Source: Ottelia alismoides | Lineage: Eukaryota > Streptophyta > Magnoliopsida > Alismatales > Hydrocharitaceae | DNA: 64,000 bases | NCBI GenBank assembly: GCA_037367405.1 | Contig: JAZKJV010000093.1 | Coordinates: 1-64,000 of the forward strand | Direction of reading: 5' to 3' | In this document: positions 1 through 12,240 of the stretch, in pieces | How the letters are laid out: every line of letters starts with the position of its first letter | Numbering within the stretch: the first letter of the stretch is position 1 | The notes under the pieces: generated by a model | Told to the model about the DNA's origin: nothing | Databases searched by the model: none | The model's input: the letters and a program-made list of their open reading frames with translations, nothing else | Translations under genes and position numbers: made by a program

Positions 1-959
1 TAAAAGCTGAGACAAAAGAAACCCATACCGTCTGGTATAAACCTGGATGCCATGAAACATCAACCAGCTACTGTAATGCAGGCACATTGCCTGCCAAAAC
101 AGGCAAGGTAGAAGAGACGTCAGCGAGCGCTGGTACTTCTCAAAATTTATTAAAATAAGTAGGTATTTAAAGTGGTTGGCAAAAAGAAATAAGTAGAAAG
201 GCATGATATTTAAACTTTAATAATTTACATGTATTGAGAATGTTTTTCTAGCTACTCTGAATGTATTTCCTGTGATTTGCCATTGACCCAACATTTTTCA
301 AATATAACATTTAAAAACAGTAGTTGATAGCCCATACTTATATATTATTCTTTTATCATTTAGATCTCATGTTTGTTGGTCTTGATGATGGGATGGTGAA
401 ATTCAATCTGTTTCTCAATTCTATCTAACTTTTCAAGTCTAGTGGATAGTCTGTGGTCTTGGTCTATGTATAACCTCATACTATGACTCTAAGGCGTGAA
501 TATTGCCTTAGGGTTGGGGTGCCTCCGTAGGTATGCGGTGTTGTATGTTGCATCCTAACTAAATTCCCAACACGTCCACTTAACTTAATTATAATCAACT
601 CTAGCCGACATAATTTATGCTTAACTTCATCTCTTAGACAAGATCCATAATGCTTATCTTTGAGTTCAACTGAAACTCCCTCAAATGTAACCCCAGATGA
701 TTCAGATGTAGCATCGCCAAGCCTATTGGCGGACAGTAACCAAAACTCAAGCGGTGAGGAAGTCTCCTAAGAGACTCTTCTGTCTCGCAATCTCATTGGA
801 AGTGCGGTCCAATAGAAGGTTAGGTCTACTCCAAAACTACACCCAGAGACGGATGAGAAACTTTGGAAAAGTCACTCTAAAAACCGGCTTGACTAGTGCA
901 GGCGAACGAGCTTGTACGAAAAACTGAAAATCGAGGATCCCCCTGCATGGGTATCCTAA

Positions 960-1265
960 GGGCCTGTTTGATTGCCAGGGTACCTGGGATACCATGGCAT
1001 ATCCCTAGCTCCAACCCTACATTCCTGGGTTGGGAATACTTCTATCGAATCTACATTTTTTTTGGTATAATGGTTTTTAGCCTTGTTCAAATACACTTAT
1101 TAACATAAAAAACATATTATAATCAATAAAAAAGTTAATATAACACATAATTAATGTCACATCACAATTAACATTCCAACCATCCCAACCCTCCAAACAA
1201 CTATTATTCACAGGAGGATACCCCAACCCAGTCCAACCCAACCCAACTAGTAACCAAACATGCCC
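960..1265. mobile_element. PIF/Harbinger-type MITE with TAA target duplication
   Basis: A 306-bp element starts GGGCCTGTTTGATTGCCAGG and ends 'ccaaacatgccc', which are imperfect inverted termini. It is flanked by TAA on both sides (957-959 and 1266-1268). The homologous site in copy B (about 19626-19640) reads straight through with a single TAA, so copy B acts as the empty site. A 3-bp TAA/TWA duplication and GGGCCTGTTTG-type ends fit PIF/Harbinger (Tourist-like) MITEs. A relative sits at 28494-28682. Confidence 0.85.
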
Positions 1266-3284
1266 TAAAACAAAGGATCAACGGAGCTGGTCAAAAGACG
1301 AGATCCCAACGAAGCGCAAAAACACTGCGAGCTCACGTAAAACCGTAAAAGAATTGTGATCCTAGACCCGTACACTTGGCAGCCGCTGCCCTAACTGGGT
1401 TTCCTATCTCCAACCCAGTTGAGGGTTACCGCGCCCTCGCACGGTCAGGTGTAAGGTCACCATGACCAGCACTAAATATTTATTAAACATCACAATTCAC
1501 CATTTTCCTTGCTTTCTTGCCTTCTCAACTCTTTATCAACCTTTTGTGTGTTAATTATACAGATCTAGATCTCTTGGTCAACGATCTTTATTGATATTAT
1601 TTTATGGTTAACCGAACAAGTCTAGGTCTTTTACCATATTAATAATATATAATCGGTAGATCAGTATCATGAATTGTTTGTTGAGGATTACTTGGCATAA
1701 AGATCGTAATATCATTTGATGTCTTCCTAAGAGAATGGTATTAATATTCTAACATTTTGTGTTTCAAAACTCTCTCATAAGGTCATGAGAATTTGACTAG
1801 ATATTGATTGGTTTTAAGCATATTACACACTAACTCTTAACAAGTAGTGAACTTAGAGTCTACTTCATATATATATATATATACTTAGTATTCAATAGAA
1901 TTTCTATCAATCGATTTATGATTTTATTTAGTAATTCACAAAATACTCTTTTCTAAAACAGAAACATGAAAGATACATGCCCACTGAACAACTAGTGTCT
2001 TAGTGCAAGTTCACATACTTGTAACATTACTTAAAATATAATATATGACATATGTTTTAGAAATATGTATAATTTCCTCGTGTGATGTATGATAAGTTTT
2101 ATGATGACAACAATTATAGATCAATCATCACACGATAATTTGTTAATATGGCCTATAACGTAAAATATGCATTTAATAAAAGAAGTTGTAATGCATTACC
2201 AGTTTGAGTTAAGCGTAAACAGATTGTAAATAGTTATCAAAATCATTTGTTCCTATTTAGATCTATCTACTGTTGTCTATGTTATCTTACAACTTCCATA
2301 TGTATATAGAAATTCTCCAATATCATACATAGTAGACGGCTTGTAACCAACCACATATGGCCTCAATGTAAGTTACACGTGTAATGAGGCATGTATAAGA
2401 ATCCATAGCAATACTATGAAATTGGTAAATGTTGAGTACCCTGGATCCTAATAACTTAGATAACTTGATGCAACTGTGTTCTACGACTTCAATACTCCCA
2501 TTGGGGGTGAAACCTTTCATCCAAAATGATGACTTTGTTGACCCTTTAACAATCCCAGGGGTGAGGCAGATAGGAGTCAGCTGAGAATAATATTAACCCC
2601 TTCCAAGTTCCAACACCATATTCGTCAAACTCGAACTCAATAAAGTACCTATGGTTCGTCACTTGGCTTGTTTCTACTTCAAACTTTAACAAAATTAAAA
2701 CAGATGGAGGATATTATGGGGGAATGCACACTTAAATTTCTAGTAGATAGTCATCTTTAAAAAAAGAAAAAATAAGAGGATATGGAACAAGATCTCACAA
2801 ACCCAATAAATAAACAATTGGAGGAAAAAGAAAGCTCAAGATAAACCTAATTCTAAAGAATAAGATCCATTACCAACACTTCCCTCCATATGTTACATAA
2901 GAAAAGAACATAATTGTAGGATCTAATTGTGTATAAAAACCATGCATGGCAGCAATGGGATGGAGATAGGAAAGTATCTAAGAAATCCAAAATATGGGGA
3001 TAAAAGTCTTCAAGCATGCAGGAGTTTCCTGGATTTCCTTGATTTTGGAGAAATCAAGAGTTGCTTGTAGCAATTGATCAGATTTCTAGCAACCATTGGG
3101 AAGAAGAAAGGGCTGGAAACCCTCTCCCGTTGGAGATTTTGCGAGGGAAATTTGGGGGAGAAGTGAAGAAAAAGAAAGATGAGAAAGAGCTCCTCTCGTT
3201 TAGAATTGGGCTTTATAGGAAAAAGGGGGAGGGGAATTTGAGATGAGGAAGGTTTTTGGAACTTTCCTCCATCCATATTTTTAT

Positions 3285-3360
3285 ATTATGACATCATCAT
3301 AATGATGTCACCCATGACATCATTTATAATGACATCATTCATGATGTCATCATTACTCTT
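3285..3360. repeat. Cluster of ATGACATCAT motifs in both orientations
   Basis: Five copies of ATGACATCAT or its reverse complement occur in about 65 bp, just downstream of the TATA-like region of copy A. Copy B lacks the cluster. The motif resembles a bZIP half-site pair, but a regulatory role is only a guess. Confidence 0.5.
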
Positions 3361-4189
3361 ATATTGTATATAAATTCTAGTTATATTATTATTATTTCTG
3401 GAAAATATAACTGTTTTAAATAAATTTTTGTTTTATTTATTTATATTTTTTTTCAAAACCCCTCCTTATTAAAATTAACCGCATTTGTGCCTTGGGTCTT
3501 GGATTTTGACGCGCAATATCTCGATTTGATTGTCTCTTAATGACGATCAATATGAGTATAATATTGATATACTTTCGATCAGTTTTGGATGTCCGAACAA
3601 TTCGAGATACAGTTTCGATTTAGGTTTAAATTTTACGAAATTAAAATATCAAACGATATCCGATTGACGAACGGTCGATTACGTTGGTCTTATTTCGTCG
3701 AATTGGATTTTTAGGTGGTCTCGATTCATTTAGTGGTTTCCGAATTTGCGTCGCGGCTTTTCTGCGGCACGCATTACGATGCGACCGATTTTTGGTCGAT
3801 TTCACTCGAACGACTTTTAATTCACGATCAATTGATTGATTCAAGTTATTTACCATTGACCAACAACTTTGTTGGGTTAATCAGACCCAAATCGGATGGA
3901 GTTCGGGTTTGTGTGGATCCGAATGTTATAGGGGGAAACCCAAGTAATTGATAGAGAGTGATCCCCTTTGAGTCCCGAATGCCACCACACATACCTCTGC
4001 ATATGCCTCCATTACAAAAGGAACAAGCATAAATTTATCATTGTTGATCTATAGACTAGAACCACACCGAATAAATTCGTGATGATAACAACTCCCTGCT
4101 TCTCCTGAGCATCTCCTTTACAAAGAATATGATGTCATAAACATACTAAAGCATCTGCGTAGAAATAGCTTTAGTTGATGTCTCTTGTT

Positions 4190-4839
4190 CAACTGTCTTG
4201 GATTTTTTCAAGCATTTTTTAAAGAAAATAATTAGTCCTAATTGTATTTTCAGATGTTTATGAAGGCCTAGTTGTTGAGTATATATTATGCAAGATGAAT
4301 GCTTAAATTTGACCTCTTTCATATTCATATTTACCATTAACATATCCAATTATTTCAGTGAACTCTTATTATTACATCCTTAAACATATAAGAAACTACG
4401 TGTGAATTTGAATACCCATATAAGATTGTTCTTCATCTGGGTTCAGTAGAACATACTGTTAGGATTCGAATCGTATGATTCATATCAGCAACTTGGATAT
4501 CTTTAATGACAACTATAGCCAATCCCTTTTTGATAAATATTTTAGTGATAGCTATAGCCAATGATTTCCTTTTGACTGGTGAGAAATTATGTAGAAAGGT
4601 TTATGACATTGACATATCTTTTTTTCATGTTCTTGTCTTCATAATAATCTCGTATATTACATTGTTATACATTATATGTTTGTCAGATTAGATTATTTCA
4701 CCAATAAATAAATTTATTATACATTTTGTAATTATTTTTCTATACAAACCGAGGCTTATGCCTCGACTGCCTCGAGGCTATGCCTCGCCTCGCTTCCAGG
4801 GAAAACACATCGTTCTGCCTTTCATTTTTTCAATCCTTG
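4190..4839. mobile_element. GAGGC-type hAT-like element, copy 1 (left end lost)
   Basis: The interior (for example 'tatgcaagatgaatgcttaaat' region at 4286) and the right end, with alternating GAGGC/GCCTC motifs at 4750-4795 and 'ttttttcaatccttg' at the tip, match the better-preserved copy at 44207-45144. The matching left terminus is not present, so this copy looks truncated. No coding capacity is visible. Confidence 0.6.
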
Positions 4840-4946
4840 CTTGACGGTCGTGGATAGAGCCCCCCACATTCGTACCCCCTGAATCCATCGAGTAATTGCG
4901 AAGGCCCTGACCATTCAGATCTTTGTAGATCACTAGGTTTATCGAG

Positions 4947-6010
4947 TTACCGAAATGACCTGTTCACCTTACTGCTTAGGCGCACAACTCTCGGGTCGGT
5001 GTTGTACACCTCAAAAGTCGGGTTGAAAATTTGACCCGATTTATTTGGATCTTCTACCATGTCCGGATCTACAGCAATCCTTTCGGATACTAGATTCATC
5101 GAGATTCCAGGGATGTTAGGGTTGGCCATCAATGATCTTGAGCCTCCTCTCCCCATTCCTGGAGCTTCCGATGAACCCACCATTAAATGTGTCGCTTGGG
5201 CTTCTCCGGTGGAAAAAGACCTCTTCATCGACAATGGTGTCATCCCACCGCCGTGGGGCTTCTTTTCCAATGGCACCAACCAGAGTGCCAGGGGTCTACG
5301 CCCCATCCAAAGCATCGCCCTCATCGGGATCGACAGCTTAGTTCCCCTCATCAAGACAACCACCTCTGATTCGTCGACTGGGCGCAAACCCGAGTTACAG
5401 ATCTCCACAATTTCCTCTACATGGTGTAAAGAATCACAGAGGATTTCCACCTTCCGACGTCGCAATGGGACTCCTAAGACCTTCATCTTCCACAACGTTT
5501 CTGCCCCTCCCGAGATTCCTCGACAGGAATCTCGATCTTCTCCACTTTATCAACCCTCTCGATTCTAGAGGCATGCACGCCTCCAACACCCCCTTCAAAA
5601 TCTCCTTTGCACCATTCGAAGAAACTCCCCTCAAGCACAAAAGTCCTCCCGGAAGGCGAATGGAGTCAATGGCCGCACCTTCTAGCCTTGCCGCCAATAG
5701 CCCATCTTGAATTAATAGCATGGCATCCTTCGCCCCTTCCCCGATCACTATTCCATCCAGAGGTTGCTCCTCCTCCGCTCCCACTGAGAGATGGCCAAAG
5801 AGACTAGCAAAGTTTGCCTCCAAGCGATCCTCGTGGAGGTTCTTTTCAGGCATGTTGTCCTTACTTTGTACTTTCTTTCTTTTTCTGCTGAAGATTCTGC
5901 CCAAGGAGATCTTCGCCACGTATTCCCACCAGAGATGATCGGGAGCTCCACGCTGCAAGCTTCTCTAGCAAAAGTTTGGTGGAGGCTTTCCCCTTGGCCC
6001 TTTGACACTC
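4947..6010 (-). pseudogene. Unrecognised GC-rich ORF cluster
   Basis: Two long - strand frames overlap here: 5434-5958 (174 codons) and 4947-5495 (182 codons), with a third frame at 5748-6008. The shifts between frames suggest one longer reading frame broken by frameshifts. A CT-rich stretch (GA on the + strand complement) at 6070-6180 sits where a 5' leader would be. The base composition is clearly richer in G+C than its neighbours. I do not recognise the product. It could be the ORF1 of a LINE, a captured gene fragment, or a decayed host gene. There are no zinc-knuckle, reverse transcriptase or transposase motifs. Confidence 0.3.
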
Positions 6011-6069
6011 CCTGCTACTCTCCCTGTTCAAGGTGGCCCTCCGTCCACTGGGGCTTGACAACCCTCAAG

Positions 6070-6180
6070 ACTTCTCTCTCTCTCTCTCCCTCCTGAGACT
6101 TCTCTCTCCCGCTCTCTCATCTTCCAAGCCTTTCTCTGATAATGCTCTCCTCTCCGAGACTTCTCTCTCTCGCTCTCTCT
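6070..6180. repeat. (CT)n / (GA)n-rich low-complexity tract
   Basis: Several runs of 'ctctctctct' separated by short interruptions. It may be a pyrimidine-rich leader of the - strand ORF cluster to its left, or a plain microsatellite. Confidence 0.7.
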
Positions 6181-6249
6181 CCTCAATTTTCTTCTATTGT
6201 AAAAACTATGAGATCTCATCAAACCAACAACAGTTAATAACAAGAAAAT

Positions 6250-7046
6250 AATAACAATCTGAAAGGGAAATATGCTACTTATCCAGGAATTGAGTTCAAA
6301 CCGAGATAGTTAACATACTCTTTGGTTACTTATCTTAATGCCTACAGTGAACAGAATGTAAACTCAACCAAACCAAAATATTGTAGAACACGCCACAATC
6401 AATGGGATACACAAAAAATATGAGTTTGGATTTTAAACGTACCACAACCGACAATAGAGGAAAGGTCCATCACCTTGGACTTGATTGTGAGCAACACAGA
6501 TGGGAAGTGAAGGCGGAGTGCCAATGGTTGGCGCCAATGTTAGCTGTGTGGGAAGAAGGCGGTCATTGGGCGGATGAGGGGCGACATTAGCGAGATCAGG
6601 GACGACAATGGGTTGGAGAAGGGTTGAGGTAGGCGCAGGGGGTGTTGGCGTCGAAGCGACGACAACTCGGGGGAGGAGATGGAGTGGTGGCGCAAAAAGG
6701 GGAGTGGGGGTGGGTGGCATCGGAGAAGAGGGTAGGAGAGGAGAGGCAACGGAGAAGAAAGAGTAGGGAAGATGGGGAAGTTAGGGGTTAGGGTAGGGAT
6801 TCGTACGAATTGGGAAAAGAAAGGGAGGGGAGGGAGAGAATGAGAGGAAAAGAGAGAGAAAGTTAGGAAAATACTATTGTTCTTCAGTTAACCTTCTCTA
6901 CTCAAGGATGGTGCCATATATATATGCTAGATCCCACCAAATGAAACACAAAATTAGGGTTCAAAATAAAACAAAAAAATAGATAATTCATTATATAGCT
7001 TGCTTACAAAATAAATAATTTAGAGGAAAAGAATTAGTCAAGTTAC
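6250..7046. other. No gene recognised; G-rich block at 6480-6850
   Basis: The middle is purine-rich on the + strand (many GGGAG and GAGAGA runs) and gives only compositionally biased ORFs. The flanks are AT-rich. I see no transposon termini or protein motifs. Confidence 0.5.
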
Positions 7047-7336
7047 ATCCATGATGAGATACCTTGGTGTATGTTATTCGCTGATGATATTGTGTTGATT
7101 GATGAGATTAGAATTGGAGTAAATGAGAAGCTTTAGGTCCGGAGACATGCATTAAAGACTAAAGGTTTTCGTATAAGTAGGGCTAAGACTGAATATATGG
7201 AGTGTACTTTTGATGGAAGCAATGGTGAAGGAATCGAAGTGAAGATCGGTGACGATAACATTCAGAAGAAAGATTCTTTTAGATACTTGGGATGCATTTT
7301 TCAACATGACGGGAAAATTGATGAAGATGTTACACA

Positions 7337-7774
7337 CAATGTTGCGATAGTCGACCAACTATACCAAATAGTCGGTCTGACTATATGGTGTAGAGGGTCC
7401 CTGATTGAATAATAAATAGTCGGCCAATAGTCGGTTTGACCGAATATTCGGTCCGACTATTCGCTAACTGCTGAATTTATGTTTTGTTATTTTTATTTTT
7501 TAAATTCTGAAGGCTTACCATTTATAGCAATATTAATAGAAATACCAAAGATTCATATATGTATCTCGTTAATTGGTACTTTTATCTTGGATTCTGGTTA
7601 ATTGATGGTCATATATGTACAAATATATAAGAATATATGTATTATAGTTAAATCTTATATTTAAAATAATTAAAAATACAAAATCGAATAATTCCTAATA
7701 GTCGCCTGAATACCGATTTTCTATATCCAGTGCCCCCTTCCATTGAATACCGAATACCGACTTCTGCAACACTG
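7337..7774. mobile_element. Non-autonomous hAT element nested in RTE
   Basis: A 438-bp insertion interrupts the RTE frame. The left tip is CAATGTTGCGATAGTCG; the right tip read inward is CAGTGTTGCAGAAGTCGG. Flanks GTTACACA (7329-7336) and GTTATATA (7775-7782) resemble a decayed 8-bp target duplication. The interior has repeated 'atagtcgg' and 'gaatattcgg' blocks and no ORF. Confidence 0.7.
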
Positions 7775-8273
7775 GTTATATATATAATAAATGCAAGTTG
7801 ACTGAAATGGAGAGGAGCCTCTATTGTTCTATGTGATATGAAAATTCCTTTGGAAATCAAAGGAAAATTTTACAAAGCATACACGAGACCTGCTATGCTC
7901 TATGGATTTGAATGTTGGTCTGCGAACTATAGACATGTGCATAGAATGGCTGTGGAAGAAATGAAAATGCTAAGGTGGATATGTGGACTTATACGTATAG
8001 ATCAGATTTAGAATGATGCAATCAGAAGGAAAGTTGGTGTAGCTCCGACCGAGGATAAGATGCAAGAAAACCATTTAAGGTGGTTTGGCCATTTGCAAAG
8101 GAGGTTGACTGATGCACCAACTAGGAGGTGCGAGTTTTGGAATGCTGAGCCAACTAAAAGAGGACGAGGAAGGTCCAAGAAGTGTTGGAATGAGACTATC
8201 CGGAGGGATCTTAGTTTTTTTGGATCTAAGCCCGAATATGACCCAAGATAGATCTGAATGGAGGCAAAGAATC

Positions 8274-9033
8274 CAGTGTTCACGAAAGCGGCCTGTGCGG
8301 CCGCATTTGCGTATGCGGTGCCTTCAGCGCACCCCTTTCATGAAGCCCCCCATTATGCGTCTGTACGCTTATGCGGGCTGTGCAGCCGCATACATATTTT
8401 ATTATTTTTTTAATTTTTGCCACGTTTTTATTGTGTTATTTGTGCCATATTTTCCCTTGTTTTTGCATGTATGCCAACCAAGCATTCCATGATCATATAA
8501 ATCCATCGTCAAAGTAGTTGTACTGCGAGATTGGAGTAAACACGCGAGGAAGAAAAAGAATAATGTACCAATAATTTAGCAAACTAATTTAGTCAACTAA
8601 CAATTATTATAAATGCAATATATTATATGTAAAGTTTGGTACTTTTGATGGAGGATCAATTATAAATATAAAAGATAGAGATAAATGACATTATATTCAA
8701 CAATAGAGGCATTTTGTCTGCTAACTTTTCTATTTTGTTGATTGTTGTCTATTATTTTGTGTGCTAACCGTTCTATTGAAGTATTGATATTTGATTGATA
8801 GAGATTGTTTTGAACTCTATATGAAAGTTATTTTTCTTAGATCTTCTGTTGGAATACAATTATGCATAAATTTAGTTTTGTTGTAATCACATTTGTATAT
8901 ATTTATTTATTTTAAATAAAAAATTAGGAAACTGGGTAGAACCACATATACCCCGCATATGTCCCCGCATACCACTTAAGCGCTATTCAGTGTCCTGTAC
9001 GAACGCATACGCATACCGCTTTCTTGAACCTTG
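8274..9033. mobile_element. Non-autonomous hAT element with perfect 8-bp duplication
   Basis: A 760-bp insertion near the RTE 3' end. The left tip is CAGTGTTCACGAAAGCGG; the right tip read inward is CAAGGTTCAAGAAAGCGG. The flanks are an exact AAAGAATC duplication (8266-8273 and 9034-9041). Sub-terminal DNA is packed with 'gcggccgca' and 'gtatgcgg' palindromic motifs; the centre is AT-rich and non-coding. The 8-bp duplication and CAGNGTTCA-type ends fit the hAT superfamily. Confidence 0.88.
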
Positions 9034-9169
9034 AAAGAATCCATGTAGCTGACCCTACTTAATGTGGGAAAATGCTTTGTTATTGTTGTATCCTAAGAAC
9101 TGGTCCCATAAAATAAAATGAGTCAAAATTAAATAAAAGTTGCATAAGATTCCTATGTTGCATCCGCTT

Positions 9170-10060
9170 AGTAGGAGGATTCCCGATGGTGGTGCGAGGT
9201 GGGCCGGTAGGTATGTACGAGGTTGTTTGAGATGTAGAGATTTGAGTTGGTGAGATCTTTTATCTTGCAGAGGTCCATGTGGCGGTGTTTGCCTTGAATG
9301 ATGATGGCTTTCTTATCCTCTACAACTTATCAGTCTTCTTCTTCCTATTCCTGGAGTTTTAAGACTTGGTTGTACATGAGATCGTTGTGGTCATGGATAA
9401 GCTATGACATTAAAATCATGCTTTGCGCATTTGAATCACTCTCTTAATTTCCTTATGCTTAAGAAGGGCATCATGTGTATGGTGGAGGATTTGAGGTCTA
9501 TTGTTCCATCTAATGTTGTTTTCCTTATGTGGCGAAAGTTCTTACGAATCAGCTCCGTATGGTCAAGGACTCCATCATTGCACTCACATTGACGGTGTTC
9601 ATTCTGGTTGGCACATGATGGACTCGGAGGTTGTTACTGATTAGATGTGAAGGAAAGTGAAGGGATGCTTTGGATGGTTGGCTTCTCTAAAGCATAGAAT
9701 TGTATGGATAGGTGATCACTGATTTCTAGATGAATGGATTGGCTGGATGAAGAAATGTGTGATAATGACTTCCTATTCAAGGCAGATAGGTGGGGGGGGG
9801 GGGTTTGGCAATGCTCGTGGAGGGAGGTGTGCGAGGCGACAGATCTATACATGGTTTCCATGATTGTGCCTTTACCTTTTGGAACTCCATGGATCAAAAT
9901 CGTGCTGGGGTAGACTTTATTAAGATTTGGATTGTGAACTTTTTATTGTCCTTGTGGTTGGCCAAGGATGGGGTAGTCTTTCGTGGTGAAGGATTCTATG
10001 TAGAAAATGTTATAAAGCACGCCATGATCCTATGGAATTTTTGGTCTTTGTAATTGTTAT
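9170..10060 (+). mobile_element. L1-like LINE remnant, C-terminal part
   Basis: The frame at 9790-10053 ends with a tryptophan-rich tail ('LSLWLAKDGVVFRGEGFY') that resembles the C-terminus of the better L1 copy at 22980-23110 ('IWLTRNALLFFGQRFY'). Upstream, 9400-9780, further short frames look LINE-derived but are broken by stops. A run of ten G at 9792 adds noise. Boundaries are approximate. Confidence 0.5.
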
Positions 10061-10089
10061 ACATTAACTAGCGAATATAAAGTTTTGGA

Positions 10090-11700
10090 GTGGTCATATT
10101 CTCGATGTGTCACGCTTTTTTCTTTCAGAAAAAGGTCCCTCACTTCCCAAACCATCCCCTTACCCCTACGCCTCTTCCATTGGAAAACATGCAAGACCCT
10201 CTCCTCTCTCACCTCCATGGACTCCATCACTTACCCCTTTTTTGCACCTCAGGTGCATGTTCCTTTTACCTTCCGAAGTAAATCCCCTGTTCAGCTTTCT
10301 CATTGCCATCAGAACCCAAAAGGACCTGTTGCACCTTTGGACAAGAGCTCTAACCTCTTCCTTCCACGACCCCATCTCAGACTCACTCCTATCTGCCAAC
10401 CTTGTCAACTGTGCATCCATGGGCATATAAAAATGTGGCACAATCCCAAGAGTGCCATGATTTGCAACTTTTCCTCCCCAAGGGTTCCCCCCATCGCCAA
10501 AAATGGAATAGATCCCCAACTGCCCACCGCCACCCAGCTCAACTCCAGAGACAGGAGAGGCTAGCCTCTTCGCTTTGCTGCTTGATCTGCATCCCTATGG
10601 GTAGCATTCCTTCACTTCATTGTCACCATATGACCATTGCTTACTCAATGGCCAATAGGAACTCTCAACTTGAACTCATCACATCCCACCTGAAGTTTCA
10701 CTGTGTCAGTCTTCCGAGCAGGGCCCTTCAACTTCGCCATCAAATCAAAAAGCTCCACAACAACAAAATCTTTTCCCACATTAAGTAGGTAGCACCAGCT
10801 ACATGGATACCAAATCAAAAAGGCCCAGTGGTCAAAAATCCTCTTGCACCACCATTATCACCACCTCCCTCAGATAGGAGAGCACCTCTCTGATCATTGA
10901 GAAACTCCGACAGCACATCGAGAGAACTTTCACTGCAACAATGTAGCAGTTACCTGTGCCTCTGCCCTATCATGAAGATGGGATCACCTCCAAGTTATGT
11001 CAAATAACCACGTCTTAGTAAAATCCTAAAGAAAACCTCATAGCTTCACAACAGCTAGGCCCCGAATTTACAAAGCGTCCCGGAGCCAATCCTCACCGAA
11101 TCACTAGAGAAATCCAAGCACGATATCACTACAGCCTCCACCGCTGACTCTCACCCCTCGTTAATCAACATTCTGGCAACATTCCCTGACACACCTCCTC
11201 CATACCCCATTTGTTGTGCACTCCACTTGGTGGTGGTAAACCCTTCCACAACTAAAGCAAACCAACTCTCCCTTGTAGACCTTCGTGAAGTGCCCATCAC
11301 TACTGCATTGAAAGCACCATTGCAGGTGCCGCTCCGAGGAGTTGTGGCGAACCTGACGAACCCTCATAGACTGTCAACCCCTTCCTCACCTACACATGGA
11401 GCCTCTTTGGTTCCCAGTGGCAATAATTCCCTCTGCTGAGTAGGCTGCACCTACTAGATCACCATCGCCACAGCCCCAGTGCCCTTGAGACCCACCAACA
11501 GAGCCACCACCACCACCACCAAAACCTGCACCCACAACACCACATCTCCTCCCCCCAGGGAGCCCCAACTGCCACCAGCCAAATTAGGGCCCAATCCACC
11601 GTCACCAACCCCCAACCCCCAATCAGCCTTATAGACCCTTTCCACCTTCCGTCACCTCTCTTGCACCCTTACATCTCTCTCCGCCAATTTCTCCTTCTTC
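10090..11700 (-). pseudogene. Degenerate L1-like ORF1 with CCHC zinc knuckles
   Basis: The - strand frame at 11161-11367 contains two adjacent knuckles: 'CFQCSSDGHFTKVY' (last Cys replaced by Tyr) and an intact C-x2-C-x4-H-x4-C in 'CFSCGRVYHHQVEC'. Tandem knuckles of this kind lie in ORF1 of plant L1 elements. A Gly/Val-rich frame precedes it (11386-11645) and a 117-codon frame follows (10166-10519). These may be N- and C-terminal parts of the same broken ORF. No intact ORF2 follows on this strand. It lies head to head with the + strand LINE fragment to its left. Confidence 0.5.
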
Positions 11701-11800
11701 TTCCCCCTCCCATCCTTTTAATTTTTCAATTGATGAAGGTCGGGTGTTCACTGTACATCATGATATCGGCAGTGATTATACTGATGCCTTCTCCAGTGGC

Positions 11801-12240
11801 CAAGGCCTCAAATGTCGGATTTCGGTTTCGTTTCGGTAACCCCGGAAAAGGAATTTCGGTGGAATTTCTGTGAAATTGCCGGAAATTCTAGAAATGACTT
11901 GAAATCTCAATTTTTTATAAAATTAAGATTTCTGATGTTAGTCAATCATTAAATGAGATAGAAATGCACATTTTTATTATTATAATAATAAGTTGTTTTC
12001 ATGATCAAGGCCTTAAATATCGGTTTCGATCACCATCTCGGAGATTGGCTGGAATTCGGTGAAATGGTCGTAAATTCTGGAAATGACTTAAATCTTAATT
12101 TTTTATAAAATTAAGATTTCTGATGTTGGTCAAGCATTAATTGAGATAGAAATACAAGTTTTTACTATAATAATAAGATGTTTTCATGATCAAGGCCTGA
12201 AATATCGGTTTCGGTCACCATATCGGTGATTGGCTGGAAT
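11801..12240. repeat. Tandem units each starting with a copy of the hAT terminal repeat
   Basis: The motif CAAGGCCT followed by AAAT(G/A)TCGG occurs at 11801, 12006 and 12191. The intervening 205- and 185-bp units share long blocks ('ttttttataaaattaagatt', 'gttttcatgatcaaggcct'). The outermost copy is the functional-looking terminus; the other two are internal duplicates. Confidence 0.85.

Larger units (their letters stand above)
1..3930 (+). mobile_element. Long LTR-like repeat, copy A (cut by window edge)
   Basis: This non-coding stretch aligns by eye with 18832-22208 (copy B) in the same order. Shared blocks include the 'ccataccgtctggt' segment near position 25, the 'gccaagcctattggcgg' segment at 717, the CCGCTGCCCTAACTGGG block at 1383, and the final 430 bp ending 'gaatgttata' at 3930. 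Copy B starts with TG, ends with CA and has 5-bp flanking repeats, so I read both as long terminal repeats. Copy A lacks roughly its first 285 bp because the window begins inside it. A TATA-like 'ctttatagg' lies near 3210 on the + strand. Copy A also carries a MITE that copy B lacks. Very long LTRs are known in Del/Tekay-type Gypsy elements, but family assignment is inference. Confidence 0.6.
7047..9097 (+). mobile_element. RTE-clade non-LTR retrotransposon, 5'-truncated fragment A
   Basis: With two nested insertions removed, the + strand encodes the RT core and C-terminus of a plant RTE element. An FADDIVLID catalytic motif appears at about 7078. It is followed by a DSFRYLG block, 'PAMLYGFECW', an RRKVGV block and the '[10 protein letters not shown]' block at 8076-8105, ending 'PEYDPR'. 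A stop after 'VNEKL' and one after 'RIDQI' show decay. The 3' tip resumes at 9034 and ends near 'ttgttattgttg' at 9080-9093, the TTG-type tail known for plant RTE. The matching - strand copy at 33134-35720 confirms the order. Endonuclease and early RT parts are missing. Confidence 0.85.
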
